From contig JAKDMV010000012.1 of the NCBI GenBank assembly GCA_030452125.1, positions 1 to 43,491 of the forward strand: 43,491 nucleotides of DNA, given 5' to 3'. A program made the translations under genes and the position numbers. This document shows positions 16,387 to 22,841 of the stretch, in pieces (the first letter of the stretch is position 1; each line of letters starts with the position of its first letter). Source of the DNA: Micrococcaceae bacterium. Its GTDB lineage: Bacteria > Actinomycetota > Actinomycetes > Actinomycetales > Micrococcaceae. The notes under the pieces were generated by a model. It ran no database searches, had not been told where the DNA came from, and worked only from the letters and a program-made list of their open reading frames with translations.

Positions 16387-16907
16387 TCGGCGAACCGAGA
16401 GCTGGCTCCCTTTGCGCTGCCCCGGCGTCCGCTCCGGTGGAGCCGGTGATTCGGCGGGTCACCACCGAGGATATCGGCGCGCTCGTCAGGCTCCGGGCCG
16501 TCATGTTCGAGACCATGGGCCAAGCGTCCTCTCCGGAAGCTCCCTGGCTGGCCGAGGCGTCGCAATGGTTCACCGACCACTTGGGTGTCGATGCCTGTGC
16601 GTACATCGTCTATTCCTTCGGGACAGCAGTGGCGGCGGCGCTTGGCTATGTCCACACCACACCACCGTCGCCGGCAAGCTGCGCAACGGTGACCGGGCAC
16701 CTCTCCAATGTCGTCACCCTCGAGGGCCATCGCCGCCGTGGACATGCCCGTGCCTGCGTCCAGGCGCTCCTGGAGTGGTTCCGCCATGAAACCTCGGCGG
16801 CCAGGGTGGATCTGGCGGCCAGCGAGGACGGTCTGGCCCTCTATGAATCCCTGGGGTGGGTGCGCCGGGAGCAACCCACCTTGCGTTTATCCCTCCACCG
16901 CGACTGA
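16383..16907 (+). CDS. GNAT-family N-acetyltransferase
   Basis: A 174-residue GNAT protein. PVIRRVTTEDIGALVRLRAVMFETMG is the usual N-terminal block. HLSNVVTLEGHRRRGHARACVQALLEWF carries the acetyl-CoA loop (HRRRGHA), and VDLAASEDGLALYESLGWVRRE is motif B. The ATG overlaps the stop of the preceding two-domain GNAT gene (ATGA). The open frame continues upstream, but that part lies within the previous gene. The RAVMFETMG opening is common in poorly characterised actinobacterial GNATs. It may act in tandem with its partner on related substrates; this is inference. Confidence 0.85.
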   Translation: MIGEPRAGSLCAAPASAPVEPVIRRVTTEDIGALVRLRAVMFETMGQASSPEAPWLAEASQWFTDHLGVDACAYIVYSFGTAVAAALGYVHTTPPSPASCATVTGHLSNVVTLEGHRRRGHARACVQALLEWFRHETSAARVDLAASEDGLALYESLGWVRREQPTLRLSLHRD

Positions 16908-16944
16908 ACGGGATCGTCCACCCGAACGGGTCATCCCGAGGCGG

Positions 16945-17352
16945 TCAGCGAACGACGGCGAACCGTTCCAGGACGACCATGGTGTCGTCATCGGGTTCGA
17001 AGTCCGCTCCGAGTTCGGCCCGGATCTCGGCGGACGTCCAGAACTCCAGGTGGTCGGCCCGCCATTCGGCCACCGAGGTATGGCCTTCACCTTCGGCCAA
17101 GGCATGGTCGAGGGGCACATCTGCCAGCCGCACGAAGTCGACGCCGGTGGTCTCCACGGCGAAGAGCCTTTCGCCGTCGGAGCCGACGACGCAGCCCGCG
17201 TCGCCGACAACCGGCAGCGTCCCATCACCGACCTCGTATTCGCGCATCAATGAGCTGGTCGAGGTTTTGGCGCCGGATTCGATGGCAGCAATCAAGCTGT
17301 CGCGTAGCGGCCCCGGGAAGGCAAATTCAATGATCGGAAGGTCGTCGTTCAT
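16945..17352 (-). CDS. ASCH domain protein
   Basis: A 135-residue protein matching the ASCH (PUA-like, RNA-binding) domain. IIEFAFPGPLRDSLIAAIESGAKTSTSSL is the N-terminal helix and basic turn where ASCH proteins hold a conserved GxKxxT; the form GAKTST is seen here. GDGTLPVVGDAGCVVGSDGERLFAVETTGVDFVRLADV is the beta core, and GHTSVAEWRADHLEFW the C-terminal signature. ASCH proteins are thought to bind RNA or act as amidohydrolases on modified nucleosides. TTAGCT 6 nt before the ATG at 17352 may be a weak leaderless -10. Position between the GNAT block and the ArsA-like operon gives no functional hint. Confidence 0.85.
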   Translation of the reverse strand: MNDDLPIIEFAFPGPLRDSLIAAIESGAKTSTSSLMREYEVGDGTLPVVGDAGCVVGSDGERLFAVETTGVDFVRLADVPLDHALAEGEGHTSVAEWRADHLEFWTSAEIRAELGADFEPDDDTMVVLERFAVVR

Positions 17353-17385
17353 TGGCACAGCTAACCAGAACCTCACGGTTCCCCA

Positions 17386-18369
17386 CTAGTCGACGGCCCC
17401 TCCGGCACCCGCCAGCAGCGCCGCGAGTTCCTCCAGGGCCTCCTCCCCCGTCAGGTCCCGGGCCAGCAACGGCAGTTCGGTCATCGGTACCGCGGGGAGG
17501 TTCCGGCGGAGCACCTGCAGTGAAGCGTCTTCGAGTTCTCTGCGTTCGGCCAGGAACGACCCCGCATCCGCGGGTGATCTGCGGTTGACCACCAGGGAGG
17601 CGACGTCGATCCCCAAATCGCGCAATTGCCGCACGATGTCCAGGGACTCGGCCACGGGCATCTTCTCGGCCAGACTCACGATCACGAAACCGGTGGCGGT
17701 CTCGTCGGTGATCGCTTCCCGCATGCGGGAGAACCGGTCGCGGCGGGCGATCAAGGTCCGGCGCAGCTCCGAATCCGTTGCCGCCTGGGGGTCTTCACCG
17801 CCGACGAGCCCGCGGGCGGCGGCGGCGAACCGCTCGGATCTGGACCGACTGGCGAGCAAGGATTCCGTCCATCCCGTCAGCTTTTCCGGCAGGGTCAGCA
17901 AGTGCAGGGTATGCCCCGAGGGAGCCGTGTCGAACAGGACCAGGTCATAGTCGGCGGCTCCCAGATCGATGAGCTCGGCGATCCGTTCCAGGACTGCTGA
18001 TTCGTGGCTGCCCGGCGCGGTCTTCGCCAGGTCGAGATGCTGCTGCGCGGAGCGGTGCAGTTGCTCGGGAAGGAGCTTCATCATCGTGGCGCCCACCGAC
18101 TTGAAGTGGCGCTCGATGGTGGCCTGCGGGTCGATTTCCACGGCATCGACATACCCCGTGGCAGCGGTACACACCCGGGTCGCGGTATCCGAGAGCTTCA
18201 GGTCCCAGATATGACCGAGGTTATGCGCAGGATCGGTGGAGACGAGCAGGACCCGCCCGCCGCTGCGGGCCCGGGCCAGCGCCAAGGCCGATGACACGGA
18301 GGTCTTGCCGACGCCTCCCTTGCCTCCGACGAAGAGTACTTTGCGTTCGCTAGCGAGTTTCAGCAACAT
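17386..18369 (-). CDS. ArsA/Get3-like ATPase
   Basis: A 327-residue SIMIBI-class ATPase. The deviant Walker A FVGGKGGVGKTS is at about 14-24, switch I reads STDPAHNLG and switch II DTAPSGHTLHLLTLPE; together these are diagnostic of the ArsA/Get3 family. Arsenite-pump ArsA is a two-domain protein with conserved metalloid-binding cysteines. This one is a single domain with only one Cys (RVCTA), and no arsenic genes are nearby, so an arsenic role is unlikely. Its ATG lies 10 nt inside the end of the gene for the Cys-Cys-tailed protein, in an operon with cstA. A chaperone or membrane-targeting role for its neighbours is possible; this is inference. Confidence 0.88.
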   Translation of the reverse strand: MLLKLASERKVLFVGGKGGVGKTSVSSALALARARSGGRVLLVSTDPAHNLGHIWDLKLSDTATRVCTAATGYVDAVEIDPQATIERHFKSVGATMMKLLPEQLHRSAQQHLDLAKTAPGSHESAVLERIAELIDLGAADYDLVLFDTAPSGHTLHLLTLPEKLTGWTESLLASRSRSERFAAAARGLVGGEDPQAATDSELRRTLIARRDRFSRMREAITDETATGFVIVSLAEKMPVAESLDIVRQLRDLGIDVASLVVNRRSPADAGSFLAERRELEDASLQVLRRNLPAVPMTELPLLARDLTGEEALEELAALLAGAGGAVD

Positions 18370-18653
18370 CCAATATGGTCCAATGGCGATCGGGGAATGC
18401 CGACGCGACGATGCCAGGCATGGAAGTCCTCCCAGACGGCCGGCATCAGTTCGGCGGTGTAGTAGGCGGCGGGGTCGGGGACCCCCAGGGCTTCACCCAG
18501 GACGGCGATCATGAACAGATCGTCTTCTTCCTGTTGTTCCCGTTTGAACATCTGGCGGTACGGTCCCACATAGAACTCGTACAGTCCCTCCCGGAAAGCG
18601 GACCAGCGCCGGGAGAACTTGTCCCGGCGCCGGTCGGTCGATGCTGGTTCCAT
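18360..18653 (-). CDS. Small protein ending in Cys-Cys (cory-CC-star type)
   Basis: A 97-residue charged, mostly helical protein: RDKFSRRWSAFREGLYEFYVGPYRQMF, then EEDDLFMIAVLGEALGVPDPAAYYTAEL, then WEDFHAWHRRVGIPRSPLDHIGCC. The last two residues before the stop are Cys-Cys. This matches the actinobacterial group I know as cory-CC-star, small proteins next to cstA with an invariant CC terminus and unknown function. No membrane segment is visible. A terminal CC could bind metal, form a disulfide or be lipid-modified. It starts 4 nt after cstA and overlaps the ArsA-like gene by 10 nt, so the three products are very likely made together. Confidence 0.8.
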   Translation of the reverse strand: MEPASTDRRRDKFSRRWSAFREGLYEFYVGPYRQMFKREQQEEDDLFMIAVLGEALGVPDPAAYYTAELMPAVWEDFHAWHRRVGIPRSPLDHIGCC

Positions 18654-18657
18654 CGGG

Positions 18658-20385
18658 CTAGAGGTCTTCCCTGGTCGCCGTCAGTTCGGCATCGGCCCCC
18701 TCGTGCTCGGGAACCATCTTCGTGGCGTTGCGCATGGCAAGGATCGCTTCGACGGCGACCCAGACACTGGCCACGATGATGATGACGTCCAGGGCGAAGA
18801 GCATCCAATCGGGGTTGGCGGGGTCGGTGAAGCTGCCCAGTTGTTCGATCGCGGCCCAGAAGGCCATGACGAAGATGATCACCAGCGGAATCAGCGCCGT
18901 GATGGGGTTGCGTCCCTTGCGGATCAGGATGACCGCGATGATGGACAGGCTCAGTGAGGCCATCAGCTGGTTCGTGGTGCCGAACAGCGGCCAGATGCGC
19001 AGACCGCCTTCGCCGCCCAGGCCCTGGGAGAACGTCAGTCCCAGTCCGAGGACCACGACGATCAGGGTCGCGGGGATCTTGCCGATCTTGACCTTGAACG
19101 CCTCTCCGGCTTCCTGGACCACGAAGCGCAGCAGCCGCATCCCGGTATCCATGGTGGTGGCCGCGAACAGCACCGCCATGGTCGCCAGCACCGTGGCACT
19201 GAGCGACGCCGGAAGGCCGATGCCGTTCTGCATCAGGTTCGCGCCGCCTTCGACGAAGGCGTTGACCCCGGCGGAACCGAACTCGCTGTAGATCTCATTC
19301 CATTCGGCCACGGACTTGAAGCCGCCGATGACCGCGAGGATCGTCCCCAGGGAGAGCAGGCCTTCGCCGACGGCACCGAAGTACCCCACGAACCGGGCGT
19401 CCGTCTCCTTGTCGAGCTGCTTCGAGGTCGTACCGGAGGCGACCATGCCGTGGAAGCCCGAGATGGCGCCACAGGCGATGGTCACGAACAGCAGCGGAAT
19501 CATGCTCGGTGTTCCGTCGGGAACGTTCATGTTGATGGCCGGGGCGACGACATCCGGGGGTGAGGCGGAGAACAACGTGGCCAGCAGGACCGAGCCGAAC
19601 AGCAGGATCAAACCGACGAAGAGCTGGACGCCGTTGATGTAGTCACGCGGCTGCAGCAGGACCCATACCGGCAGCAGTGAAGCAACCGCCCCGTAGATGA
19701 AGAGGGCCAGGATCCAGAAGGTGGCCGGGGACATGCCCAGCGTCGACTCGGGCAGCACCACTGGCATCTTGTCGCCCACCACGATCAGTGCGTACAGGAC
19801 GACGACGCCGACCACGGTCACGGGCAGCAGCGACCAGCGCAGCCGGTAGACGGCCACGCCCACCAGGAGGGCCACGACGATGGCGCCCCAGACGGGGATG
19901 ACGGCTCCCGGCGTGCTGATCAGCAGGTTCTTGATGACGACGGCGAAGGCCGCGATCACCATGAGCAGGACCAGGAAGATGACAACGAGGAAGAGGTTGG
20001 CCCCGCGTTTGCCGATGTAGCGGGCCGAGAGCGCTCCGATGGAGCGTCCCTTATTGCGCGTCGAGGCCCACAGCGTACCGAGGTCGTGCATCCCGGCGAA
20101 GAAGACGGTGCCGAGGGTGACCCAGAGCAAGGCCGGAAGCCAGCCCCAGATCACCGCGATCGCGGGCCCGACGATGGGCGCGGCCCCGGCGACCGACGTG
20201 AAGTGGTGGCCCCACAGGATGAACTTATTCGTGGGCATGTAGTCCACGCCGTCCTTGAGTTCATGGGCCGGGGTCACGAAGCTGCTGTCGAGTTTATAGA
20301 CCCTCTGCGCGAGGAACTTGGAATAGACCAGATAGCCGGCCGCCATGACGGCCAAACCAATGATCATGAGTATCAGGGAACCCAT
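18658..20385 (-). CDS. cstA: CstA-family carbon starvation protein (peptide/pyruvate transporter)
   Basis: A 575-residue inner-membrane protein of the CstA/BtsT family. E. coli members import pyruvate and have been linked to peptide use in starvation. Family blocks seen are YLVYSKFLAQRVYKLD near the N-terminus, PTNKFILWGHHFTSVAGAAPIVGPAIA, GMHDLGTLWASTRNKGRSIG, LPVWVLLQPRDYINGVQLF, ISGFHGMVASGTTSKQLD and GLRIWPLFGTTNQLMASLSL. There are more than 15 hydrophobic segments. It is shorter than E. coli CstA (about 700 residues), as is common in Gram-positive bacteria. A strong AAGGAGGGGAG lies before the ATG. It heads the operon with the CC-tailed protein and the ArsA-like ATPase. Confidence 0.94.
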   Translation of the reverse strand: MGSLILMIIGLAVMAAGYLVYSKFLAQRVYKLDSSFVTPAHELKDGVDYMPTNKFILWGHHFTSVAGAAPIVGPAIAVIWGWLPALLWVTLGTVFFAGMHDLGTLWASTRNKGRSIGALSARYIGKRGANLFLVVIFLVLLMVIAAFAVVIKNLLISTPGAVIPVWGAIVVALLVGVAVYRLRWSLLPVTVVGVVVLYALIVVGDKMPVVLPESTLGMSPATFWILALFIYGAVASLLPVWVLLQPRDYINGVQLFVGLILLFGSVLLATLFSASPPDVVAPAINMNVPDGTPSMIPLLFVTIACGAISGFHGMVASGTTSKQLDKETDARFVGYFGAVGEGLLSLGTILAVIGGFKSVAEWNEIYSEFGSAGVNAFVEGGANLMQNGIGLPASLSATVLATMAVLFAATTMDTGMRLLRFVVQEAGEAFKVKIGKIPATLIVVVLGLGLTFSQGLGGEGGLRIWPLFGTTNQLMASLSLSIIAVILIRKGRNPITALIPLVIIFVMAFWAAIEQLGSFTDPANPDWMLFALDVIIIVASVWVAVEAILAMRNATKMVPEHEGADAELTATREDL

Positions 20386-20509
20386 GAAGTTCTCCCCTCC
20401 TTGGTGAGCTATCGCGGCCGGCTAGTGCTGAACAGCCCTGCGGTGTCCGATAGTGCGAGTGAACCGAGGCAGGTTTGCGACGGCGGCCGAAGTGATGTCG
20501 GTCATATAC

Positions 20510-20519
20510 TTGTCGACAA
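20510..20519. promoter_or_regulatory. Palindrome upstream of cstA
   Basis: TTGTCGACAA, a perfect 10-bp inverted repeat about 125 bp before the cstA ATG, in an AT-rich stretch. The form resembles operators of GntR/FadR-type regulators (TNGTNNNACNA). No such regulator is encoded nearby. Confidence 0.4.
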
Positions 20520-20577
20520 TATCAGGGGCCCCCGAACGGGTCTTCATGTTTCGGGGTCGATCACGTAATGAACGCCT

Positions 20578-21498
20578 CTAGTCAGCGGAGCCTTCCACCC
20601 CTTTGCCCACGAGCCCATGCGACCGGCCCGTGATGGCCTCGTGGGCGAGTTCCATCAAACGGTGGTCACGCGATTCCTCATGGGCGGTGATCGTCACCAC
20701 GGCGTCGCTGATGTCATCGACCAGGATGTACTGCCCGTACTTTCCATCCAAGCGCCACGCATGACCCGGTCCCCGCCAGGCCGCCAGTCCATAACCGTCG
20801 AAAGGGGCCTCGGCTCCGGTCGGGAACCAGTTGGCGTGCATCCTGTCGATCCACGCCGCATCCACCAACCGCTCTCCGCCCCATTGGCCCCTATCGCGCA
20901 GCACGCGCCCGATGCGCGCCAACTCCTCGGTCCGCAACTCCAAGCCGCTGCCGCCGCTGATCCACCCTCGTGGACACCGCTGCCATTGCGGATTGTGAAT
21001 CCCCAGGGGTTCGAAGAGCCGCGGGATCAGCCAGTCGCGCACATCACCAACGATGCTGCCGAGCATGCGCATCGCCACATAGGTACTGGCATTGGAATAC
21101 TGGAACACGGTCCCCGGCCCGCTACTGGGGCTGGCCAGCATCTCCTGCACCGGATCGGGCCCGGGCACCTCCACGATCCCGAAACACTGGAAGTCGATTC
21201 CGCTGGTCATGGCCAGCAAGTGCCCCACCGATACCTGGTCGACCCCGGGCCCGAGCTCGATTTCCGGAAACAGCCCCGGAACCGTCGTGGCCGGGCTCAG
21301 CAGTCCTTCGTCGACGGCCATGCCGATGGCGAGGGCACACACCCCCTTGGAGACCGAATAGATGTTTTCCCGGTCATCGCTTCGCCATCGATGCTGCGCT
21401 TCGTCCTCCCCCATGAGGACGTGCACCCCGTAGGCGCCGAGTCGTTCCTCCTCGACGGAGGAGACGAAACGATCCAGGACAACTGAAGCGGGGGTCAT
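20578..21498 (-). CDS. Serine hydrolase (class C beta-lactamase/esterase fold)
   Basis: A 306-residue protein of the penicillin-binding-protein-like serine hydrolase family. The SxxK nucleophile motif is S48-V-S-K51 in ENIYSVSKGVCALA, and the YxN motif is QYSNAS. The third motif (HxG/KTG) is not clear; DGKYGQYILVDD occupies its place. There is no signal peptide, so a cytosolic esterase-like role is more likely than cell-wall work or beta-lactam resistance. The open frame extends to 21564, but that would start inside the tetR operator; the ATG at 21498 fits the family opening. It is divergent from tetR, whose operator lies about 60 bp upstream, so the two may share control. Confidence 0.85.
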   Translation of the reverse strand: MTPASVVLDRFVSSVEEERLGAYGVHVLMGEDEAQHRWRSDDRENIYSVSKGVCALAIGMAVDEGLLSPATTVPGLFPEIELGPGVDQVSVGHLLAMTSGIDFQCFGIVEVPGPDPVQEMLASPSSGPGTVFQYSNASTYVAMRMLGSIVGDVRDWLIPRLFEPLGIHNPQWQRCPRGWISGGSGLELRTEELARIGRVLRDRGQWGGERLVDAAWIDRMHANWFPTGAEAPFDGYGLAAWRGPGHAWRLDGKYGQYILVDDISDAVVTITAHEESRDHRLMELAHEAITGRSHGLVGKGVEGSAD

Positions 21499-21549
21499 CG
21501 GCCCAGTCTTGCAGTTCCGCCGTGGGACGCCGTCACCCCGGGTTTCTGA

Positions 21550-21555
21550 TACGTT
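21550..21555 (+). promoter_or_regulatory. -10 box, leaderless-type (tetR)
   Basis: TACGTT, 7 nt, then ATG at 21563. Initiation would occur inside the palindrome at 21557-21583. Confidence 0.55.
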
Positions 21556-21556
21556 G

Positions 21557-21583
21557 TTGAACATGTTCAGTGAACACGTTCAA
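21557..21583. promoter_or_regulatory. TetR operator overlapping the tetR start codon
   Basis: A 27-nt near-perfect inverted repeat. The left half is TTGAACATGTTCA and the right half TGAACACGTTCAA, around a central G. Only one position pair differs. Each half contains a GAAC-N2-GTTC core. It covers the predicted transcription start and the first seven codons of tetR, which is ideal for autorepression, and it could reach the divergent serine hydrolase promoter. Confidence 0.75.
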
Positions 21584-22171
21584 TCACGTGAGACCCAACG
21601 TCGGGCAACCCGGCGGAAGGTCATGACCGCGGCGGAAGCCCTCTTTCTCAAACACGGCTTCAAGGCAACCACCGTGCGCCAGGTGGCCACGCAGGCCGGG
21701 GTGAGCATCGGCACCGTGATGGCCGAGGGCGGCAAGGAGGCACTGCTCGTCTCCGTCTTCGAGGAGTGGATCTCCGGTGTCCACGACCACCGCCCCCTGC
21801 CCCCGGAACCTCCGGGCTCGGGGGAATCCGGTGCCCGGACGGCGGATGCCATCACCACCCTGGTCGGGCCCTTCATCGACCTCTTTGCCGCCAACATGCC
21901 GCTGGCTCGGGACTACGGGGCGGTCCTGCTCCGCGGGGGCCCCGGTTCCGGGATCTTCCAAGCCCTGGCGGCCACCCTCAAAACGGAGTTCTCCCATGTC
22001 CTGGAAGGACATGGCATGCCCCCGGGCACCGCGACCCAGACGGCGACGGCCATCTACTTCGCCTATCTGGGGGTACTCCTCTCCTGGGCCGGTGGCGCCC
22101 TGGATCAGCACACGGTCCGTGAGGAGCTCACCTCCGTGGTGGCTTCCCTGCTGGATCCCGAGGACCGTTGA
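21563..22171 (+). CDS. TetR/AcrR-family transcriptional regulator
   Basis: A 202-residue repressor. The N-terminal helix-turn-helix reads TRRKVMTAAEALFLKHGFKATTVRQVATQAGVSIGTVMAEGG, with the usual TVRQVA..AGVSIGTV recognition region; the common FxxK/YxxF after the helix is replaced by MAEGGKEAL. The C-terminal helical domain would bind the ligand and form the dimer. I start at the ATG at 21563, within its probable operator, rather than at an upstream codon at 21509. The DoxX-like frame begins one base after its stop, so the two are co-transcribed and the DoxX-like gene is its most likely target. Confidence 0.92.
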   Translation: MFSEHVQSRETQRRATRRKVMTAAEALFLKHGFKATTVRQVATQAGVSIGTVMAEGGKEALLVSVFEEWISGVHDHRPLPPEPPGSGESGARTADAITTLVGPFIDLFAANMPLARDYGAVLLRGGPGSGIFQALAATLKTEFSHVLEGHGMPPGTATQTATAIYFAYLGVLLSWAGGALDQHTVREELTSVVASLLDPEDR

Positions 22172-22172
22172 C

Positions 22173-22532
22173 GTGATCCTGCTTCCTGACCCCTGGTGGC
22201 CCACCTTCTTGCTCGCGCTGATACTGCTCGCAGATGCCGTCCTTTCCATCCACCCACCGAAGTTCATTCGGGACTGCCTGGATGGGGTGGGCTTTCCCTA
22301 GAACTGGTGGTGGGCGCTGATTCTCATCAAGTTCCTCGCCGTGGCCGGCCTGCTGGTGGGGATCACCGTCCCGGGTATTGCCTGGGCTGCCAATCTGGCG
22401 GTCATCGCCTACTTCCTGGCGGCCGCCATCGCACACCTTCGCGCTCGCTTCCTGAGGCATGAGTTCTGGCTCAACTGTCTGGGTATGTTGGTTCTCTCCG
22501 CGTCGGTCCTCCTGGTCTCCTACTGGAACTAA
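22173..22532 (+). pseudogene. DoxX-like membrane protein gene with in-frame amber codon
   Basis: The frame encodes a 119-codon four-helix DoxX-like membrane protein. It starts at GTG 22173, one base after tetR, with LLPDPWWPTFLLALILLADAVLSI, PKFIRDCLDGVGFP, then WWWALILIKFLAVAGLLVGI, ANLAVIAYFLAAAIAHLRARFL and CLGMLVLSASVLLVSYWN. Codon 43 (22299-22301) is TAG, between GFP and NWWW. The frame resumes immediately, with no other lesion and with normal codon use. A single change of a sense codon such as GAG would create it. The product is therefore either a truncated 42-residue peptide or needs amber suppression. DoxX-type proteins are linked to thiol and redox homeostasis in other bacteria; the role here is unknown. 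A sequencing error is also possible. Confidence 0.75.
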
Positions 22533-22580
22533 CCGGTCCCAGCCCCGCATGCCACCGTGGCCGGGACGATTCGGGGCGTG

Positions 22581-22586
22581 TACTCT
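22581..22586 (+). promoter_or_regulatory. Candidate -10 box for the 57-residue ORF
   Basis: TACTCT at 22581-22586, followed by a 6-bp hairpin (CGGCAC 22595-22600 with GTGCCG 22612-22617) and then GGAGG at 22621-22625. The order fits a short structured leader. Confidence 0.4.
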
Positions 22587-22634
22587 CGGGTTAACGGCAC
22601 CCGAGCTCCTCGTGCCGTCTGGAGGTGAGTCGCA

Positions 22635-22808
22635 ATGTTCGGATCAATCGGCCAGCCGGTTTCCGGGGCGAAGAACGATCAGACCGCTCGTATGTTCCTG
22701 AAGTACCTGCGGGACCAGGATCCCGACCACGCATCGACCCAGCGCCGCAGGAAGCGGCAGCGGCAGCGTTTCTACCGCAGGGTCAAGGGGTGGTTCACTT
22801 CCGACTGA
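22635..22808 (+). CDS. Small basic protein, 57 residues, unknown
   Basis: Reads MFGSIGQPVSGAKNDQTARM, then FLKYLRDQDPDHASTQ, an arginine/lysine-rich stretch RRRKRQRQRFYRRVKG and WFTSD. GGAGG lies 9 nt before the ATG and a TACTCT box about 50 nt upstream. The basic helix-like C-terminal half suggests nucleic-acid, ribosome or membrane-surface binding; nothing more specific can be said. It does not match a family I recognise. It is convergent with the FAD monooxygenase, 33 bp away. The good ribosome binding site is the main argument that it is real. Confidence 0.5.
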   Translation: MFGSIGQPVSGAKNDQTARMFLKYLRDQDPDHASTQRRRKRQRQRFYRRVKGWFTSD

Positions 22809-22841
22809 ATTCCTGGGATCCATTCGAAGGCTTGGTCCGGG

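Noticed and set aside
17386-18369. Arsenite resistance ATPase (ArsA)
   Set aside because: Single domain, only one Cys, no arsB, arsC, arsR or arsD nearby; operon context is cstA.
20578-21498. Secreted beta-lactamase
   Set aside because: No signal peptide and no clear third (KTG-type) motif; general serine hydrolase is the safer call.
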